Shown: positions 1-9,873, counted from the first letter of the stretch. The stretch: 64,000 bases of DNA from Ideonella livida (GCF_010499455.1 NZ_JAAGOH010000014.1:1-64000); one strand, 5' to 3'. The notes: generated by a model from the sequence alone, not told the origin. Program-made: numbers and translations.

Positions 1-151
1 GGACGGGTCATGCAGAGTCTCCTAGGGTGATGAACGCCGGGTCATGGCCCGGCTGGGCGAGGGCGGCAGCAGCGGGCTGTCGCCGTGGGTTCTCCCTGGC
101 CGCCGGCGGCAGCCATGGGAAAGGGGAAGGGGTGGAGGGCCGGCGGGGCGG
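1..151. other. Non-coding stretch downstream of iolB
   Basis: No supportable gene. A short hairpin with 6-bp arms GCCGGG/CCCGGC lies at 36-41 and 48-53 with a 6-nt loop. It could end the minus-strand iol operon, but no T-tract follows it, so it is not called a terminator. Confidence 0.3.
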
Positions 152-994
152 TCAGCGCTTCAGGGGCGCGGGCGGGTTGTGCAGCATCCACTCGTGCTGC
201 GGGTCGTTCTTGAACACCCACAGCCGCTGCGGGCCGGCCATGACGTTGAGGTAGTACAGGTCGTAGCCGTGCGGGGCCACCACCGGGTGGTAGCCGCGCG
301 GCACCATCACCACGTCGTGGTCTTCCACGGCGCAGGCTTCGTCCAGGCTGCGGTCGTCGGTGTAGACGCGCTGGAAGGCAAAACCTTGCGGTGGGTTCAG
401 GCGGTGGTAGTAGGTTTCCTCCAGCAGGGTTTCGGTGGGCGGGGTCTGCTGGTCGTGCTTGTGCGGCGGGTAGCTGCTGCTGTGGCCGGCGGGGGTGATG
501 ACCTCCACCACCAGCAGGCTGGCGGCCTGCGGGTCGTCGTGCGGCAGGATGTCGCAGACGTGGCGGGTGTTGGCGCCCTGGCCACGCACGCTGCGGCGCA
601 TGGTGGCGGGATCGATGGCGCGCAGCGGGTGCTGCTGGCCGTGGCCCGGTGCGGTGCACAGGGCCACCTCGGCGTCGCGCTCGGCGGTGATGCTGAGCTG
701 GTGGCCGGGGGGCACGTACACGGCGGCCGGCGGCAGGTTGTCAAAGACGCTGTCGCGCTGGCCCAGGCCAAACCACTCGGCAGCCGGGCCTTCGCCGTCA
801 GGCTGGGCACTCACCCGCACGGTGCCGGTGAGGACCACCAGGCACAGTTCCAGGGCGCCAGTGGCTAGGGTTTCCAGCTCGCCAGCGGCCAGGCGCAGGG
901 CGCGAAAGCCCACGTGCTGCCAGCCGGCGCGCTCGGGGGTGACGTCACAGATCTCGCGGCCAGCGCTGGCCTTGACGAGGAGGGGACTGGGCAT
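152..994 (-). CDS. iolB: 5-deoxy-glucuronate isomerase IolB
   Basis: IolB is a cytoplasmic bicupin that isomerises 5-deoxy-D-glucuronate to 5-dehydro-2-deoxy-D-gluconate (DKG), after IolD and before IolC. The 280-aa product has the family's usual length. Its C-terminal half carries the cupin metal-ligand pattern: an HKHD motif near residue 178, a downstream Glu cluster (ETLLEETYYHR), and a conserved MVPRGYHPV block. It is the last gene of the minus-strand order iolC-iolD-iolE-iolB, 57 bp after iolE. The ATG at 994 lacks a clear Shine-Dalgarno sequence, so translation may depend on upstream genes. Family assignment is firm; the substrate follows from the family and the operon. Confidence 0.95.
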   Translation of the reverse strand: MPSPLLVKASAGREICDVTPERAGWQHVGFRALRLAAGELETLATGALELCLVVLTGTVRVSAQPDGEGPAAEWFGLGQRDSVFDNLPPAAVYVPPGHQLSITAERDAEVALCTAPGHGQQHPLRAIDPATMRRSVRGQGANTRHVCDILPHDDPQAASLLVVEVITPAGHSSSYPPHKHDQQTPPTETLLEETYYHRLNPPQGFAFQRVYTDDRSLDEACAVEDHDVVMVPRGYHPVVAPHGYDLYYLNVMAGPQRLWVFKNDPQHEWMLHNPPAPLKR

Positions 995-1051
995 GGTGGG
1001 GTGGGGCGAAGGGTAGGGCGTGAAGCCGGGTCAGCGCGATGGGCGCAAGTC

Positions 1052-1960
1052 TTACTGGGCGCTCAGGCGGTCCACGATGGCGCGCAGGGTGCGGTAGCCC
1101 TTCTGGGCGTACTCGTAGCTGGGGGCCACGGCCGGGTCTTGCTCGGCCTCCACCACCAGCCAGCCCTGGTAGCCGGCGGCATGCAGGGTGCTGAGCACCT
1201 CGTCGTAGTTCAGGGCGCCGTCACCGGGCACGGTGAAGGTGCCGGCCAGCACGCCCTTCAAGAAACTCCACGCGTCGTTGCGGGCGGTGGCGATGACGGC
1301 GGTGCGAACGTCCTTGCAGTGCACATGCACCACCCGCGTCACATGCTTCTTGAGCAGGGCCACCGGGTCGGCGGCGCCACCAAAGTAGGCGTGGCCGGTG
1401 TCAAACAGCAGGCCCACATAGGCGGGGTTCGTCAGGGCCATCAGCTTGTCCACGTCCTCGGGCGACTCCACGTAGGCGCCCATGTGGTGGTGGTAGGCCA
1501 GTTGGATGCCGTACCGGGCCAGCAGGTGCTCGCCAAAAGCGTTCAGGCGCTGGGCGTAGCCTTGCCAGGCGGCCTCATCGGCAAACTTGGGGCGGCGCGA
1601 GACGGGGGTGTCCATCTGGCCCTGCACGGTGCCGGCGCACTCGCCGTACACCACCACCTTCACGCCGTTGTACTGCAGCTTGGCCATGTGGTCGTGGCAG
1701 CGCTCGATCTCGTCTTCCAGCGTGCCTTCGGCCAGGAAGCCGGAATACCAGCCTGACACGCAGGCCAGGCCGAATTCGTCGAGCTTGGCTTTCAGGCCCG
1801 GGCCGTCCTTGGGGAACTTGTTGCCCAGCTCAAAGCCTTCGTAGCCGATCTCCTTGCCTTCGGCCAGGGCCTTCTCCAGCGGGGTCTCGCCCCCCAGGGA
1901 AGGCAGGTCGTCGTTCATCCAGGACAGGGGGTTGATGCCGATGCGGACGTTCCAGGTCAT
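1052..1960 (-). CDS. iolE: Myo-inosose-2 dehydratase IolE
   Basis: IolE dehydrates 2-keto-myo-inositol (inosose) to the trihydroxycyclohexane-dione used by IolD. It is a metal-dependent xylose-isomerase-like TIM barrel of 302 aa, the usual length. The N-terminus (IGINPLSWMNDD) is characteristic. Metal-site regions are visible as AYHHHMGAYVE, LLFDTGHAYFGG, HVHCKD and a C-terminal VVEAEQDPA. It lies 48 bp after iolD in the same orientation. The gap contains TTTCTAGAAA at 1970-1979, which shares the CTAG core with motifs in the iolC promoter region. A second, more distant barrel of this type lies at 50.7-51.6 kb. Confidence 0.95.
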   Translation of the reverse strand: MTWNVRIGINPLSWMNDDLPSLGGETPLEKALAEGKEIGYEGFELGNKFPKDGPGLKAKLDEFGLACVSGWYSGFLAEGTLEDEIERCHDHMAKLQYNGVKVVVYGECAGTVQGQMDTPVSRRPKFADEAAWQGYAQRLNAFGEHLLARYGIQLAYHHHMGAYVESPEDVDKLMALTNPAYVGLLFDTGHAYFGGAADPVALLKKHVTRVVHVHCKDVRTAVIATARNDAWSFLKGVLAGTFTVPGDGALNYDEVLSTLHAAGYQGWLVVEAEQDPAVAPSYEYAQKGYRTLRAIVDRLSAQ

Positions 1961-2008
1961 GTTGAGGTCTTTCTAGAAATGGAAGAGGAGGGGTGGGGCC
2001 GCCGCGCC

Positions 2009-3886
2009 TCACAGGCGCTGGCGCCCCTTCTGGTCGAGGTAGTGGGCGTGGGCGGCGCGTACTTCAGGGCGTTGGCTCACTTCGGGGATGGCCACTTCCC
2101 ACCAGGCGCCACCGTCGCCGGTGGTGCGGTGGTGGGTGGTGTCGATCACCACCACCTGGCTGCGCCGAGCGGCGCGGGCGGCCTGCATGGCGGCCTTGAG
2201 CTCGGTCACGTTGGCGGCCTTGACGGCGTCGGCACCCAGGCCACGGGCGTGCAGCACAAAGTCCACGCGCGAGGGTTCGCCGCCCTCGGGAATGCAGTCG
2301 GCCAGCATGTTGTTGAAGCTGGCGCCACCGCTCTTGACCTGCAGGCGCTCGATGCAGCCATAGCCCCGGTTGTCCAGCACCACGACGATGATCTTCTTCC
2401 CCAGCATCACCGAGGTGGCCAGCTCGGAGTTCATCATCAGGTAGGAGCCGTCGCCCACCATCACGATGACCTCGGCCTCAGGCCGGGCGAACTTGGCGCC
2501 CAGCGCGCCGGCGATCTCGTAGCCCATGCACGAGTAGCCGTAGTCCATGTGGTAGTTGCCCGGCTGGCTGCTGCGCCAGAGCTTGTGCAGCTCGGCCGGC
2601 AGGGTGCCGGCGGCACAGACCACCACGTCCGAGGCCGGGGAGTCCGGGGCCGAGTCGCGCACCGCGCCAATCACTTCGGCGTCATAGGGCAAGGCGCCGG
2701 CCGGGGTGGCGGTGGTGGTCAGCGCGGTCACGCGCTCGCGCCAGGCCTGGGCGTGCTGCCGGGCCTGCTGGGTCCAGGCGGTGTCGGCGGCCCAGTGGGC
2801 GGCGCCCGGGCCCAGGCCTTGGCTCAAGCGCTCCAGGCCCAGGCGGGCGTCGGCCACCAGGGCCTGGCCGTGCCATTTGTGGGCGTCAAAGGCCTGCACG
2901 TTCAGGCCCAGCAGCCGGGCCTGGCCGTAGAGGGCGTGCGAGGCGGTGTTGAAGTCCTGCAGGCGGGTGCCCACGGCCAGGATCACATCGGCCTCGCGCG
3001 CCATGGCGTTGGCGCCGGGTGAGCCGCACACGCCGATGGCGCCCAGGTTGAGGGCGTGGTCCCAGGCCAGCGCGCTCTTGCCACCTTGGGTTTCCACCAC
3101 CGGGATGCCGTGGGTGCTGGCAAAGGCGGCCAGGGCCTGGGACGCGCCGGCGTACAGCACGCCGCCGCCGGCCACGATCAGCGGTTGGCGGGCGGTCTTC
3201 AGCAAGGCCAGGGCGTCGGCCAGCTCGCGCTCGTCCGGTGCCGGGCGGCGGATGCGCAGCACGGCGGGCTGGAAAAATTCTTCGGGGTAGTCAAAGGCCT
3301 CGGCCTGCACGTCTTGCGGCAGCGCCAGGCAGGCCGGGCCGCAGGTGGCCGGGTCGGTCATCACCTGGATGGCGCGTGGCAGGGCATACAGCAGCTGCTC
3401 GGGGCGGGTGAGGCGGTCAAAGTAGCGCACCACCGGGCGGAAGCAGTCGTTGGCCGAGACGTCGCCGGCCTCAAAACTCTCGATCTGCTGCAGCACCGGG
3501 TCCGGGGCGCGGGTGGCGAAGATGTCGCCCGGCAGGATCAGCACCGGCAGGCGGTTCACATGCGCCATGGCGGCGGCCGTGACCACATTGGTGGCGCCGG
3601 GGCCGATGCTGGTGGTCACCGCCATGATGCGTTGGCGGAAGTTGGCCTTGGCGTAGGCCACGGCGGCCAGGGCCATGCCCTGCTCGTTGTGGGCGCGGTA
3701 GGTCGGCAGCGCCTCGCGCTCGGCCCAGAGGGCTTCGCCCAGGCCGGCCACGTTGCCGTGGCCAAAGATGCTCCACACGCCGGCGCAGTAGGGCACCACG
3801 CGGCCGTCGTCGAGTTCGATGCGCAGCGCGGCCAGGTAGCGCACCAGGGCTTGCGCCATCGTCAGGCGGATCGTTGTTGGGCTCAT
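2009..3886 (-). CDS. iolD: 3D-(3,5/4)-trihydroxycyclohexane-1,2-dione hydrolase IolD
   Basis: IolD is a thiamine-diphosphate (ThDP) enzyme that opens the cyclohexane-dione ring to 5-deoxy-glucuronate. The 625-aa product has the acetolactate-synthase-like three-domain layout. The N-terminal domain has the activating Glu in the stretch AHNEQGMALAAVAYAKA. The C-terminal ThDP/Mg site reads GDGSYLMMNSE, followed by VLDN. It is second in the iol operon, 47 bp after iolC. The ATG at 3886 is the natural start. No damage is seen. Confidence 0.95.
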   Translation of the reverse strand: MSPTTIRLTMAQALVRYLAALRIELDDGRVVPYCAGVWSIFGHGNVAGLGEALWAEREALPTYRAHNEQGMALAAVAYAKANFRQRIMAVTTSIGPGATNVVTAAAMAHVNRLPVLILPGDIFATRAPDPVLQQIESFEAGDVSANDCFRPVVRYFDRLTRPEQLLYALPRAIQVMTDPATCGPACLALPQDVQAEAFDYPEEFFQPAVLRIRRPAPDERELADALALLKTARQPLIVAGGGVLYAGASQALAAFASTHGIPVVETQGGKSALAWDHALNLGAIGVCGSPGANAMAREADVILAVGTRLQDFNTASHALYGQARLLGLNVQAFDAHKWHGQALVADARLGLERLSQGLGPGAAHWAADTAWTQQARQHAQAWRERVTALTTTATPAGALPYDAEVIGAVRDSAPDSPASDVVVCAAGTLPAELHKLWRSSQPGNYHMDYGYSCMGYEIAGALGAKFARPEAEVIVMVGDGSYLMMNSELATSVMLGKKIIVVVLDNRGYGCIERLQVKSGGASFNNMLADCIPEGGEPSRVDFVLHARGLGADAVKAANVTELKAAMQAARAARRSQVVVIDTTHHRTTGDGGAWWEVAIPEVSQRPEVRAAHAHYLDQKGRQRL

Positions 3887-3933
3887 GTCAGAGGGGGTCA
3901 GAGGTGTCTGGGGTCAGGAGGTGGGGCCGGGGC

Positions 3934-5874
3934 TCAGCGGCGGCTGGCACGCCAGGCATCCACCAGGGTGCTGAAGTTGCCGGCCACGGTGGCCACCAGG
4001 CCGGCGTCGTCCAGCCGGCCTTGCAGCCAGGCCAGGCTGGGCTCGGCCCAGAGGGTGCGGCCCACCATGAAGCCCTTGACGATGGGGTGCGTGGCTTGCT
4101 TGAAGCCTTCGGCCAGCACGGCCATCGGCTGGCTCAGGCCCAGGATGACGGCGCCACGGCACCAGGGGTCACGCTCGGCCACCAGCTCGGCCAGGGCCTG
4201 CCAGCCCTCGGCCTGCATGGGCGAGAGCTTCCACCACTCGGGCTTGAGGCCCAGGTTGTAGAGGCGCTTGACGCTGCGCAGCACGGCCTCGTCCTCGGTG
4301 CCGGCGGGGGTCACGGCCTTGGGCGGGATCACCTCCAGCAGCAGCTCATGGCCGCTGGTGCGGGTGGCCTCCCACAGCTCCATCAGGCGTTGTTCCTGTT
4401 CCAGGCGCAGGTCGGCGCGGTCGTCGGGGTGGTAGTGCACCAGGCACTTGACCACCTGCTCGCGCGGCCAGCTCAGCAGCGCGCTGCCCACGGACTGGGT
4501 CTGGTCAAAGCGCAGCGGGCGCGAGCTGGGCAGCTCGATGGGGCGGCCCACCCACCAGCCGCGGCCGGTGGCGTCGCACAGGGCGTCGTGGCCGTAGCCG
4601 CCGCCGTCAATCAGCACGCCGGTGCGGCCTTGCAGGTCGCGCGCGGCCTCCACCTGCTCGGCGGCACGCACCAGCAGCTTTTTCAGGGCGGGGATGCGGG
4701 TCTCCGGCGCGCCGGCCTGGCGGCACAGGTCGTAGAACTGGGCGCGGTGGTCAAAGGCGATGACGTTCAGCTCCGGCCACTGCACACGCGCTGCACTGGC
4801 GCGGTGCAGGTGGTTGAGCGTGGGGTCGGCATCGGGTTTGGGGTGGCGGTGGCCGCTGAACCAGTGGGCCAGCTCAGCCGGCGTGGGCATGGCCGGCGCG
4901 CAGGCGTGGCGCGACACCACGATGGCCCCGCAGGCGTTGGCAATGGCCGCTGCGCCGTGGAAGTCCTTGCCGGTGAGAAAGCCGGTGAGCAGGCCCGAGG
5001 CGAAGGCGTCACCCGCGCCCAGCACGTTGAGCACCTCCACCCGCTCGCCCTGCGCGGTGGGCGCCTGGCTCAGATCGGCCGGGATGGGCTGGCCGGCGGC
5101 AATGAAGCAGCAGCCCTTGGCGCCCAGCTTGACCACCAGCGCCGCCGGGGTGACGGCGCGCACCGCACGCAGTGAGCCCGGCAGGTCATGCGCCACGCCG
5201 CCGGCGATGAGGAACTCCTCCTCGGTGCCGATCAGCAGGTCAAACTGCGGCAGCACGGCCTGCAGGCGCTGGCTGACGGCGGCGTCGGGCACGTAGCGGT
5301 TGGCGCCTTCGCCGCGGGCGGTCAGGCCCCACAGCACGGGGCGGTAGTCGATGTCCAGCACGCGCAGGGTGCCGGCCTCACCGGCGGCCTTCAAGGCGGC
5401 CAGCGAGGCGGCCCGGGTGCCGTCGGTGGAGAGGTGGGTGCCGGTGATGAGCAGGGCGCGGCAGTCGGCAATGAAGGCCGGGTCGATGCCGGCGGCGTCC
5501 AGCGCCATGTCGGCGCAGTTCTCGCGGTAGAACAGCAGCGGGAAGGTGTCGCGGTCCTTCAGGCCCAGCAATACCAGGCCGGTCAGGCGCTGCGGATCGG
5601 TCTGCACCTGGGTGGTGTCGCAGCCTTCGCGCTGCAGCGTCTCCACCAGGAAGCGGCCCATCTGCTCATCGCCCACACGGGAGATCATGGCGGCGCGCAG
5701 GCCCAGGCGGGCCGCGCCAAAGGCGATGTTGGCCGAGCTGCCGCCCAGGTACTTGGCAAAGCTGGCCACGTCTTCCAGGCGCGAGCCCACCTGCTGGGCG
5801 TAGAGGTCCACCGCCAGGCGGCCCAGGCAGGCCAGGTCGAAGCGGCGGCCGGTGGGAATCGAGAGTGTGGTCAT
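3934..5874 (-). CDS. iolC: Bifunctional 5-dehydro-2-deoxygluconokinase / DUF2090 (IolC-IolJ-like fusion)
   Basis: Residues 1 to about 330 are a PfkB-family sugar kinase with the signature NVLGAGDAF near residue 285; it phosphorylates DKG to DKGP. Residues from about 335 to 646 form a DUF2090 domain, a TIM-barrel fold found fused to IolC in many Proteobacteria and proposed to act as the DKGP aldolase that gives dihydroxyacetone phosphate and malonate semialdehyde. At 646 aa it is about twice the length of stand-alone Bacillus IolC. No separate iolJ is present nearby, which fits the fusion supplying both steps. First gene of the minus-strand operon; the ATG at 5874 faces the divergent control region. 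Aldolase activity is inferred from the family. Confidence 0.93.
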   Translation of the reverse strand: MTTLSIPTGRRFDLACLGRLAVDLYAQQVGSRLEDVASFAKYLGGSSANIAFGAARLGLRAAMISRVGDEQMGRFLVETLQREGCDTTQVQTDPQRLTGLVLLGLKDRDTFPLLFYRENCADMALDAAGIDPAFIADCRALLITGTHLSTDGTRAASLAALKAAGEAGTLRVLDIDYRPVLWGLTARGEGANRYVPDAAVSQRLQAVLPQFDLLIGTEEEFLIAGGVAHDLPGSLRAVRAVTPAALVVKLGAKGCCFIAAGQPIPADLSQAPTAQGERVEVLNVLGAGDAFASGLLTGFLTGKDFHGAAAIANACGAIVVSRHACAPAMPTPAELAHWFSGHRHPKPDADPTLNHLHRASAARVQWPELNVIAFDHRAQFYDLCRQAGAPETRIPALKKLLVRAAEQVEAARDLQGRTGVLIDGGGYGHDALCDATGRGWWVGRPIELPSSRPLRFDQTQSVGSALLSWPREQVVKCLVHYHPDDRADLRLEQEQRLMELWEATRTSGHELLLEVIPPKAVTPAGTEDEAVLRSVKRLYNLGLKPEWWKLSPMQAEGWQALAELVAERDPWCRGAVILGLSQPMAVLAEGFKQATHPIVKGFMVGRTLWAEPSLAWLQGRLDDAGLVATVAGNFSTLVDAWRASRR

Positions 5875-6165
5875 CCGGTGTCAGGGGCGTCAGACGCCCC
5901 CGTTCAGGTTTCTGTGTGGGGGGGAGCCGGGCCAGCGTGGGGGGGCGTCGCTCCCCATCGGCCGCGGTTGTCGGCATGGCGTGCAGTCTAGGAATTTGGA
6001 AACTGACTTTCTCTAGGTGCATTTACCTAGAAAGTTTTTTCCAAAAATTCGGGCCCGCTGGCTACAGTGGCGCCGTGCCGCAGAGAACGTCCCGCCTTCA
6101 GCAGGGGCCGCGGCGCGAGTGATTCCACCGGACATCCACCACAGACCACGTAGGAGACAAGGACC
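5875..6165. promoter_or_regulatory. Divergent iol / inositol-transporter control region
   Basis: This 291-bp gap separates iolC (minus) from the binding-protein gene (plus). Between 5987 and 6050 it is AT-rich and symmetric. GGAA-ACTGAC-TTTC at 5998-6011 and AGAA-AGTTTT-TTCC at 6029-6042 are each one base off the GGAA-N6-TTCC motif reported for RpiR-type IolR regulators in rhizobia. Between them lies a perfect inverted repeat, TCTAGGT (6012-6018) and ACCTAGA (6025-6031). TCTAGG also occurs at 5987-5992. The plus-strand gene has AGGAG at 6152-6156. This is the likely operator for the RpiR regulator at 12 kb. Confidence 0.65.
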
Positions 6166-7098
6166 ATGATGAAGAAGCTGCTGTTGGCCGCCGCTGCCGC
6201 CGCCACCCTGGGCGCCATGCCCGCCCATGCGCAGAAGATCGGCGTGTCCATGGCGCTGTTCGACGACACCTTCCTGACCATCCTGCGCAATGGCATCACC
6301 GAGGCCGGCAAGAAGGCCGGCGCCACCGTGCAGATCGAGGATGGCCGCAACGACGTGGGCACCCAGCTCAGCCAGGTCCAGAACATGATCGCCCAGAAGG
6401 TGGACGCGATCATCGTCAACCCGGTGGATACCGACGTGACCCCCAAGATCACCAAGATGGTGGCCGCCGCGGGCATCCCGCTGGTCTATGTGAACCGCAA
6501 GCCCACGGACTTTGCCCAGCTGCCGGCGGGTGTGGCCTTCGTGGCCTCTGACGAGAAGGTCTCGGGCACCCTGCAGACCCAGCACATCTGCAAGCTGCTC
6601 AAGGGCAAGGGCAACATCCTGGTGCTGATGGGCGAGCTCTCCAACGAGGCCGCGCGCACCCGCACCAAGGACATCGAGGACGTGGTGGCCACCAAGGAAT
6701 GCTCGGGCATGAAGATCGTCGACAAGCGCGAGGGCAAGTGGAGCCGCACCAACGCACAGGACATCACCACCAACTGGCTGACCTCGGGTGTGAAGTTCGA
6801 CGCCATCATCGCCAACAACGACGAGATGGCCCTGGGCGCCATCAATGCCCTGAAGGCCGCCAAGAAGTGGACCCCGGCCTCCATCGTCGGCGGCATCGAC
6901 GCCACCCCCGACGCCCTGGCCTCCATGAAGGCCGGTGACCTGAAGGTCACGGTGTTCCAGAACGCCGCCGGCCAGGGCGCGGGCTCGGTGGAGGCGGCCA
7001 TCAAGCTGATCAAGAAGCAGCCGGTGGACCGTTTCGTCAACGTGCCCTTCGAGCTGGTCACCCCGGAGAACCTGAGCAAGTACGCCGGCAAGAACTGA
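6166..7098 (+). CDS. Sugar (probable inositol) ABC transporter periplasmic binding protein
   Basis: This is a periplasmic-binding-protein type 1 (RbsB-like) solute receptor of 310 aa. A Sec signal peptide covers about residues 1-23, with cleavage likely after AHA in MPAHAQ. The mature N-terminus [13 protein letters not shown] and the motifs [14 protein letters not shown] and GGIDATPDA are typical of sugar and inositol receptors (IbpA/InoB-like). AGGAG at 6152-6156 supports the ATG at 6166. It begins the plus-strand transporter operon facing iolCDEB, which is the main reason for proposing inositol as ligand. A hairpin follows the stop codon. Confidence 0.85.
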   Translation: MMKKLLLAAAAAATLGAMPAHAQKIGVSMALFDDTFLTILRNGITEAGKKAGATVQIEDGRNDVGTQLSQVQNMIAQKVDAIIVNPVDTDVTPKITKMVAAAGIPLVYVNRKPTDFAQLPAGVAFVASDEKVSGTLQTQHICKLLKGKGNILVLMGELSNEAARTRTKDIEDVVATKECSGMKIVDKREGKWSRTNAQDITTNWLTSGVKFDAIIANNDEMALGAINALKAAKKWTPASIVGGIDATPDALASMKAGDLKVTVFQNAAGQGAGSVEAAIKLIKKQPVDRFVNVPFELVTPENLSKYAGKN

Positions 7099-7116
7099 TT
7101 CCCGGCTTCTCTGAGC

Positions 7117-7139
7117 GGGGGCGTGCCTGGCATGCCCCC
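7117..7139 (+). other. Intercistronic hairpin after the binding-protein gene
   Basis: A near-perfect 23-nt palindrome has arms GGGGGCGTGCC and GGCATGCCCCC with one G-U-type mismatch. It sits 18 nt past the binding-protein stop and is not followed by a T-run. Such hairpins often stabilise the upstream binding-protein message relative to the rest of a transporter operon; that role is inferred. Confidence 0.5.
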
Positions 7140-7193
7140 GGCCTTCGGGCCGCCTTGGGTGGCGACCCGACGCATTCCTTCCGCGAGCGATCC

Positions 7194-8729
7194 ATGTCCG
7201 ACACCCTCACCGCCGAGCGCGGCCCTCTGGCCAGCGCCACCGCCCCCGCGCCCTTGCTGGAGATCGAAGGCATCCGCAAGGCCTTTCCCGGCGTGGTGGC
7301 CCTGGACAACGTGCGCTTTGCGCTGCGTGCGGGCACGGTGCACGCCCTGATGGGCGAGAACGGCGCCGGCAAGTCCACGCTGATGAAGATCATCGCCGGC
7401 GTCTACACCCCCGATGCCGGGGAGATCCGCCTCAAGGGCGAGCCCGTCACCCTCCACGGCCCGCTCGACGCCCTCAACCACGGCATTGCCATGATCCATC
7501 AGGAGCTCAACCTGATGCCTTTCATGACCGTGGCCGAGAACATCTGGATCCGCCGCGAGCCCAAGAACCGCTTCGGCTTGGTGGACCACGCCGAGCTGCG
7601 CCTGCGCACCCAGCGCCTGTTCAACCGCCTGTCCATCGACATCGACCCCGAGACCGAGGTGCGCTACCTGTCGGTGGCCAACCGTCAGATGGTGGAGATC
7701 GCCAAGGCCGTCTCCTTCGACTCGGACGTGCTCATCATGGACGAGCCCACCTCGGCGCTGACCGAGCGCGAGGTGGCCCACCTGTTCCGCATCATCCGGC
7801 AGCTGCGCGAGCAGGGCAAAGGCATCGTCTACATCACCCACAAGATGAACGAGCTGTTCGAGATCGCCGACGAGTTCTCGGTGTTCCGCGACGGCAAGTA
7901 CATCGGCACCCACGCCTCTCAAGACGTGACCCGCGACGACATCATCCGCATGATGGTGGGCCGCGAAATCACCCAGATGTTCCCCAAGGAGACCGTGCCC
8001 ATCGGCGACGTGGTGCTCTCGGTCCAGGACCTGGGCGTGGAGGGCGTGTTCAGCGGCGTGAGCTTTGAGCTGCGCGCCGGCGAGATCCTGGGCCTGGCCG
8101 GCCTGGTGGGCTCTGGCCGCTCCAACGTGGCCGAGGCACTGTTTGGCGTGGTGCCCGCCACCCAGGGCGAGATCCGCCTGAACGGCGAGGTGGTGCACAT
8201 CCGCCAGCCGGCCGACGCCCTGCGCCACGGCATGGCCTTCCTCACCGAAGACCGCAAGGACACCGGCTGTTTCCTCATCCTGGACATCCTCTCCAACATG
8301 GAGACCGCCGTGCTGCACGACCGCTACGTGCGCTGGGGCTTTGTCCAGCAGAAGCAGCTGCAGGCTGACTGCGAGGCCATGTCGCGCACCCTGCGCGTCA
8401 AGACCCCGGGCCTGGACGAGGTGATCCAGAACCTCTCCGGCGGCAACCAGCAGAAGGTGCTGATCGGCCGCTGGCTGCTCACCAAACCCCGCATCCTCAT
8501 CCTGGACGAGCCCACCCGCGGCATTGACGTGGGCGCCAAGGCCGAGATCCACCGCCTGGTCAGCCGCCTGGCCGGCGAGGGCGTGGCCGTGCTGATGATC
8601 AGCTCGGAAATGCCCGAGGTGCTGGGCATGAGCGACCGCGTGATGGTGATGCACGAGGGCCACATGACCGGCATCCTCGACCGCAGCGAGGCCGACCAGG
8701 TCCGCGTGATGGAGCTGGCCTCACGCTGA
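7194..8729 (+). CDS. Sugar ABC transporter ATP-binding protein (duplicated ATPase)
   Basis: This is the cytoplasmic ATPase of a carbohydrate-uptake-2 (RbsA/MglA-like) transporter, 511 aa, with two ABC domains in tandem. The first has Walker [10 protein letters not shown] (about residue 55), Walker [11 protein letters not shown] and a degenerate signature SVANRQ. The second has the altered P-loop usual in this family (GLVGSGRSN), the signature LSGGNQQK and Walker [11 protein letters not shown]. The ATG at 7194 (MSDTLT) is preferred over an upstream in-frame TTG at 7155. It pairs with the permease 59 bp downstream, which would act as a homodimer. Confidence 0.92.
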   Translation: MSDTLTAERGPLASATAPAPLLEIEGIRKAFPGVVALDNVRFALRAGTVHALMGENGAGKSTLMKIIAGVYTPDAGEIRLKGEPVTLHGPLDALNHGIAMIHQELNLMPFMTVAENIWIRREPKNRFGLVDHAELRLRTQRLFNRLSIDIDPETEVRYLSVANRQMVEIAKAVSFDSDVLIMDEPTSALTEREVAHLFRIIRQLREQGKGIVYITHKMNELFEIADEFSVFRDGKYIGTHASQDVTRDDIIRMMVGREITQMFPKETVPIGDVVLSVQDLGVEGVFSGVSFELRAGEILGLAGLVGSGRSNVAEALFGVVPATQGEIRLNGEVVHIRQPADALRHGMAFLTEDRKDTGCFLILDILSNMETAVLHDRYVRWGFVQQKQLQADCEAMSRTLRVKTPGLDEVIQNLSGGNQQKVLIGRWLLTKPRILILDEPTRGIDVGAKAEIHRLVSRLAGEGVAVLMISSEMPEVLGMSDRVMVMHEGHMTGILDRSEADQVRVMELASR

Positions 8730-8788
8730 GGCCCGCCCACCCGACACAGACAGACAACCCCGAACAAGACGACACGGAGACCGCAGCG

Positions 8789-9814
8789 ATGTCCCTCTTC
8801 AACCAGACCCTGGGCGCCGAGTCCATGACCTTCAAGCCCCCGCGGCGCAAGCTCCCGCCCGAGGCCAGCATCTTTGCCGTGCTGGTGGGCATCAGCCTGC
8901 TGTTCGAGGCCCTGGGCTGGTGGGTCAACGGCCAGAGCTTCCTCTTCAACGTCGACCGCCTGCAGATCATCATCCTGCAGATGGCCGTCATCGGCATCAT
9001 CGCCGTGGGCGTCAACCTGGTGATCATCACCAGTGGCATCGACCTGTCCTCGGGCTCGGTGGTGGCGGCGGCGGCGGTGGTCTCGGCCAGCCTGGCGCAG
9101 GTCTCGGACTTCCCCCGCGCCGTCTTTCCGCAACTGACCGACCTGCCCATCATCTGGCCGGTGCTGGCCGGGGCGGTGGTGGGCTTGCTGGTGGGCCTGG
9201 TCAATGGCTCACTCATCGCCTTCACCGCCATCCCGCCCTTCATCGCCACGCTGGGCACCATGGTGGCCGCCCGCGGCTTTGCCAAGTGGTTCACCAACGG
9301 CATGCCGGTGTCCATGCTCACCGATGACTTCGCCTGGATCGGCTCCGGGGCCAACCCGGTCATCATCTTCCTGGTGATCGCCGCCATCTTCCATGTGGTG
9401 CTGCGCTACACCCGCTTTGGCAAGTTCACCTACGCCATCGGCGCCAACCGCCAGGCGGCCATCGTCTCGGGCATCAACGTCAACCGCCACCTGATCTGGG
9501 TCTACACCATCGCCGGCCTGCTGGCGGGCATCGCCGGCACCGTCACCGCCTCGCGTGCCATCTCCGGCCAGAGCGGCATGGGCGTGATGTACGAGTTGGA
9601 CGCCATTGCCGCGGTGGTCATCGGTGGCACCTCGCTCAACGGGGGCCTGGGCCGCGTCACCGGCACCGTCATCGGCGTGCTCATCCTGGGTGTCATGACC
9701 TCGGGCTTCACCTTCATCCGCATCGACGCGTACTACCAGGAGATGGTCAAGGGCGCCATCATCGTGGCCGCCGTGGTGGCCGACCAGTACCGCCAGCGCA
9801 ACAAGGGCCGTTGA
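8789..9814 (+). CDS. Sugar ABC transporter permease
   Basis: This inner-membrane permease of the RbsC/AraH type has 341 aa and about 8-10 hydrophobic segments. Family motifs include NLVIITSGIDLSSGSVV near the second or third segment, ANRQAAIVSGINV in a cytoplasmic loop, and ISGQSGMGVMYELDAIAAVVIGG-type sequence towards the C-terminus. It follows the ATPase and precedes a second binding protein. An alternative ATG lies 12 codons in at 8825; the first ATG is kept. Substrate is assigned from the operon context only. Confidence 0.92.
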   Translation: MSLFNQTLGAESMTFKPPRRKLPPEASIFAVLVGISLLFEALGWWVNGQSFLFNVDRLQIIILQMAVIGIIAVGVNLVIITSGIDLSSGSVVAAAAVVSASLAQVSDFPRAVFPQLTDLPIIWPVLAGAVVGLLVGLVNGSLIAFTAIPPFIATLGTMVAARGFAKWFTNGMPVSMLTDDFAWIGSGANPVIIFLVIAAIFHVVLRYTRFGKFTYAIGANRQAAIVSGINVNRHLIWVYTIAGLLAGIAGTVTASRAISGQSGMGVMYELDAIAAVVIGGTSLNGGLGRVTGTVIGVLILGVMTSGFTFIRIDAYYQEMVKGAIIVAAVVADQYRQRNKGR

Positions 9815-9873
9815 GCCGCAATGCCCCCGGGCACTGCCGCCGACCCTGCCACCGCCACCACGAGGAGTCCGCC

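Noticed and set aside
6486-8663. A 725-codon minus-strand open frame over the transporter genes
   Set aside because: Composition is His/Ala/Gly-rich and it mirrors the codon positions of the real receptor and ATPase genes.
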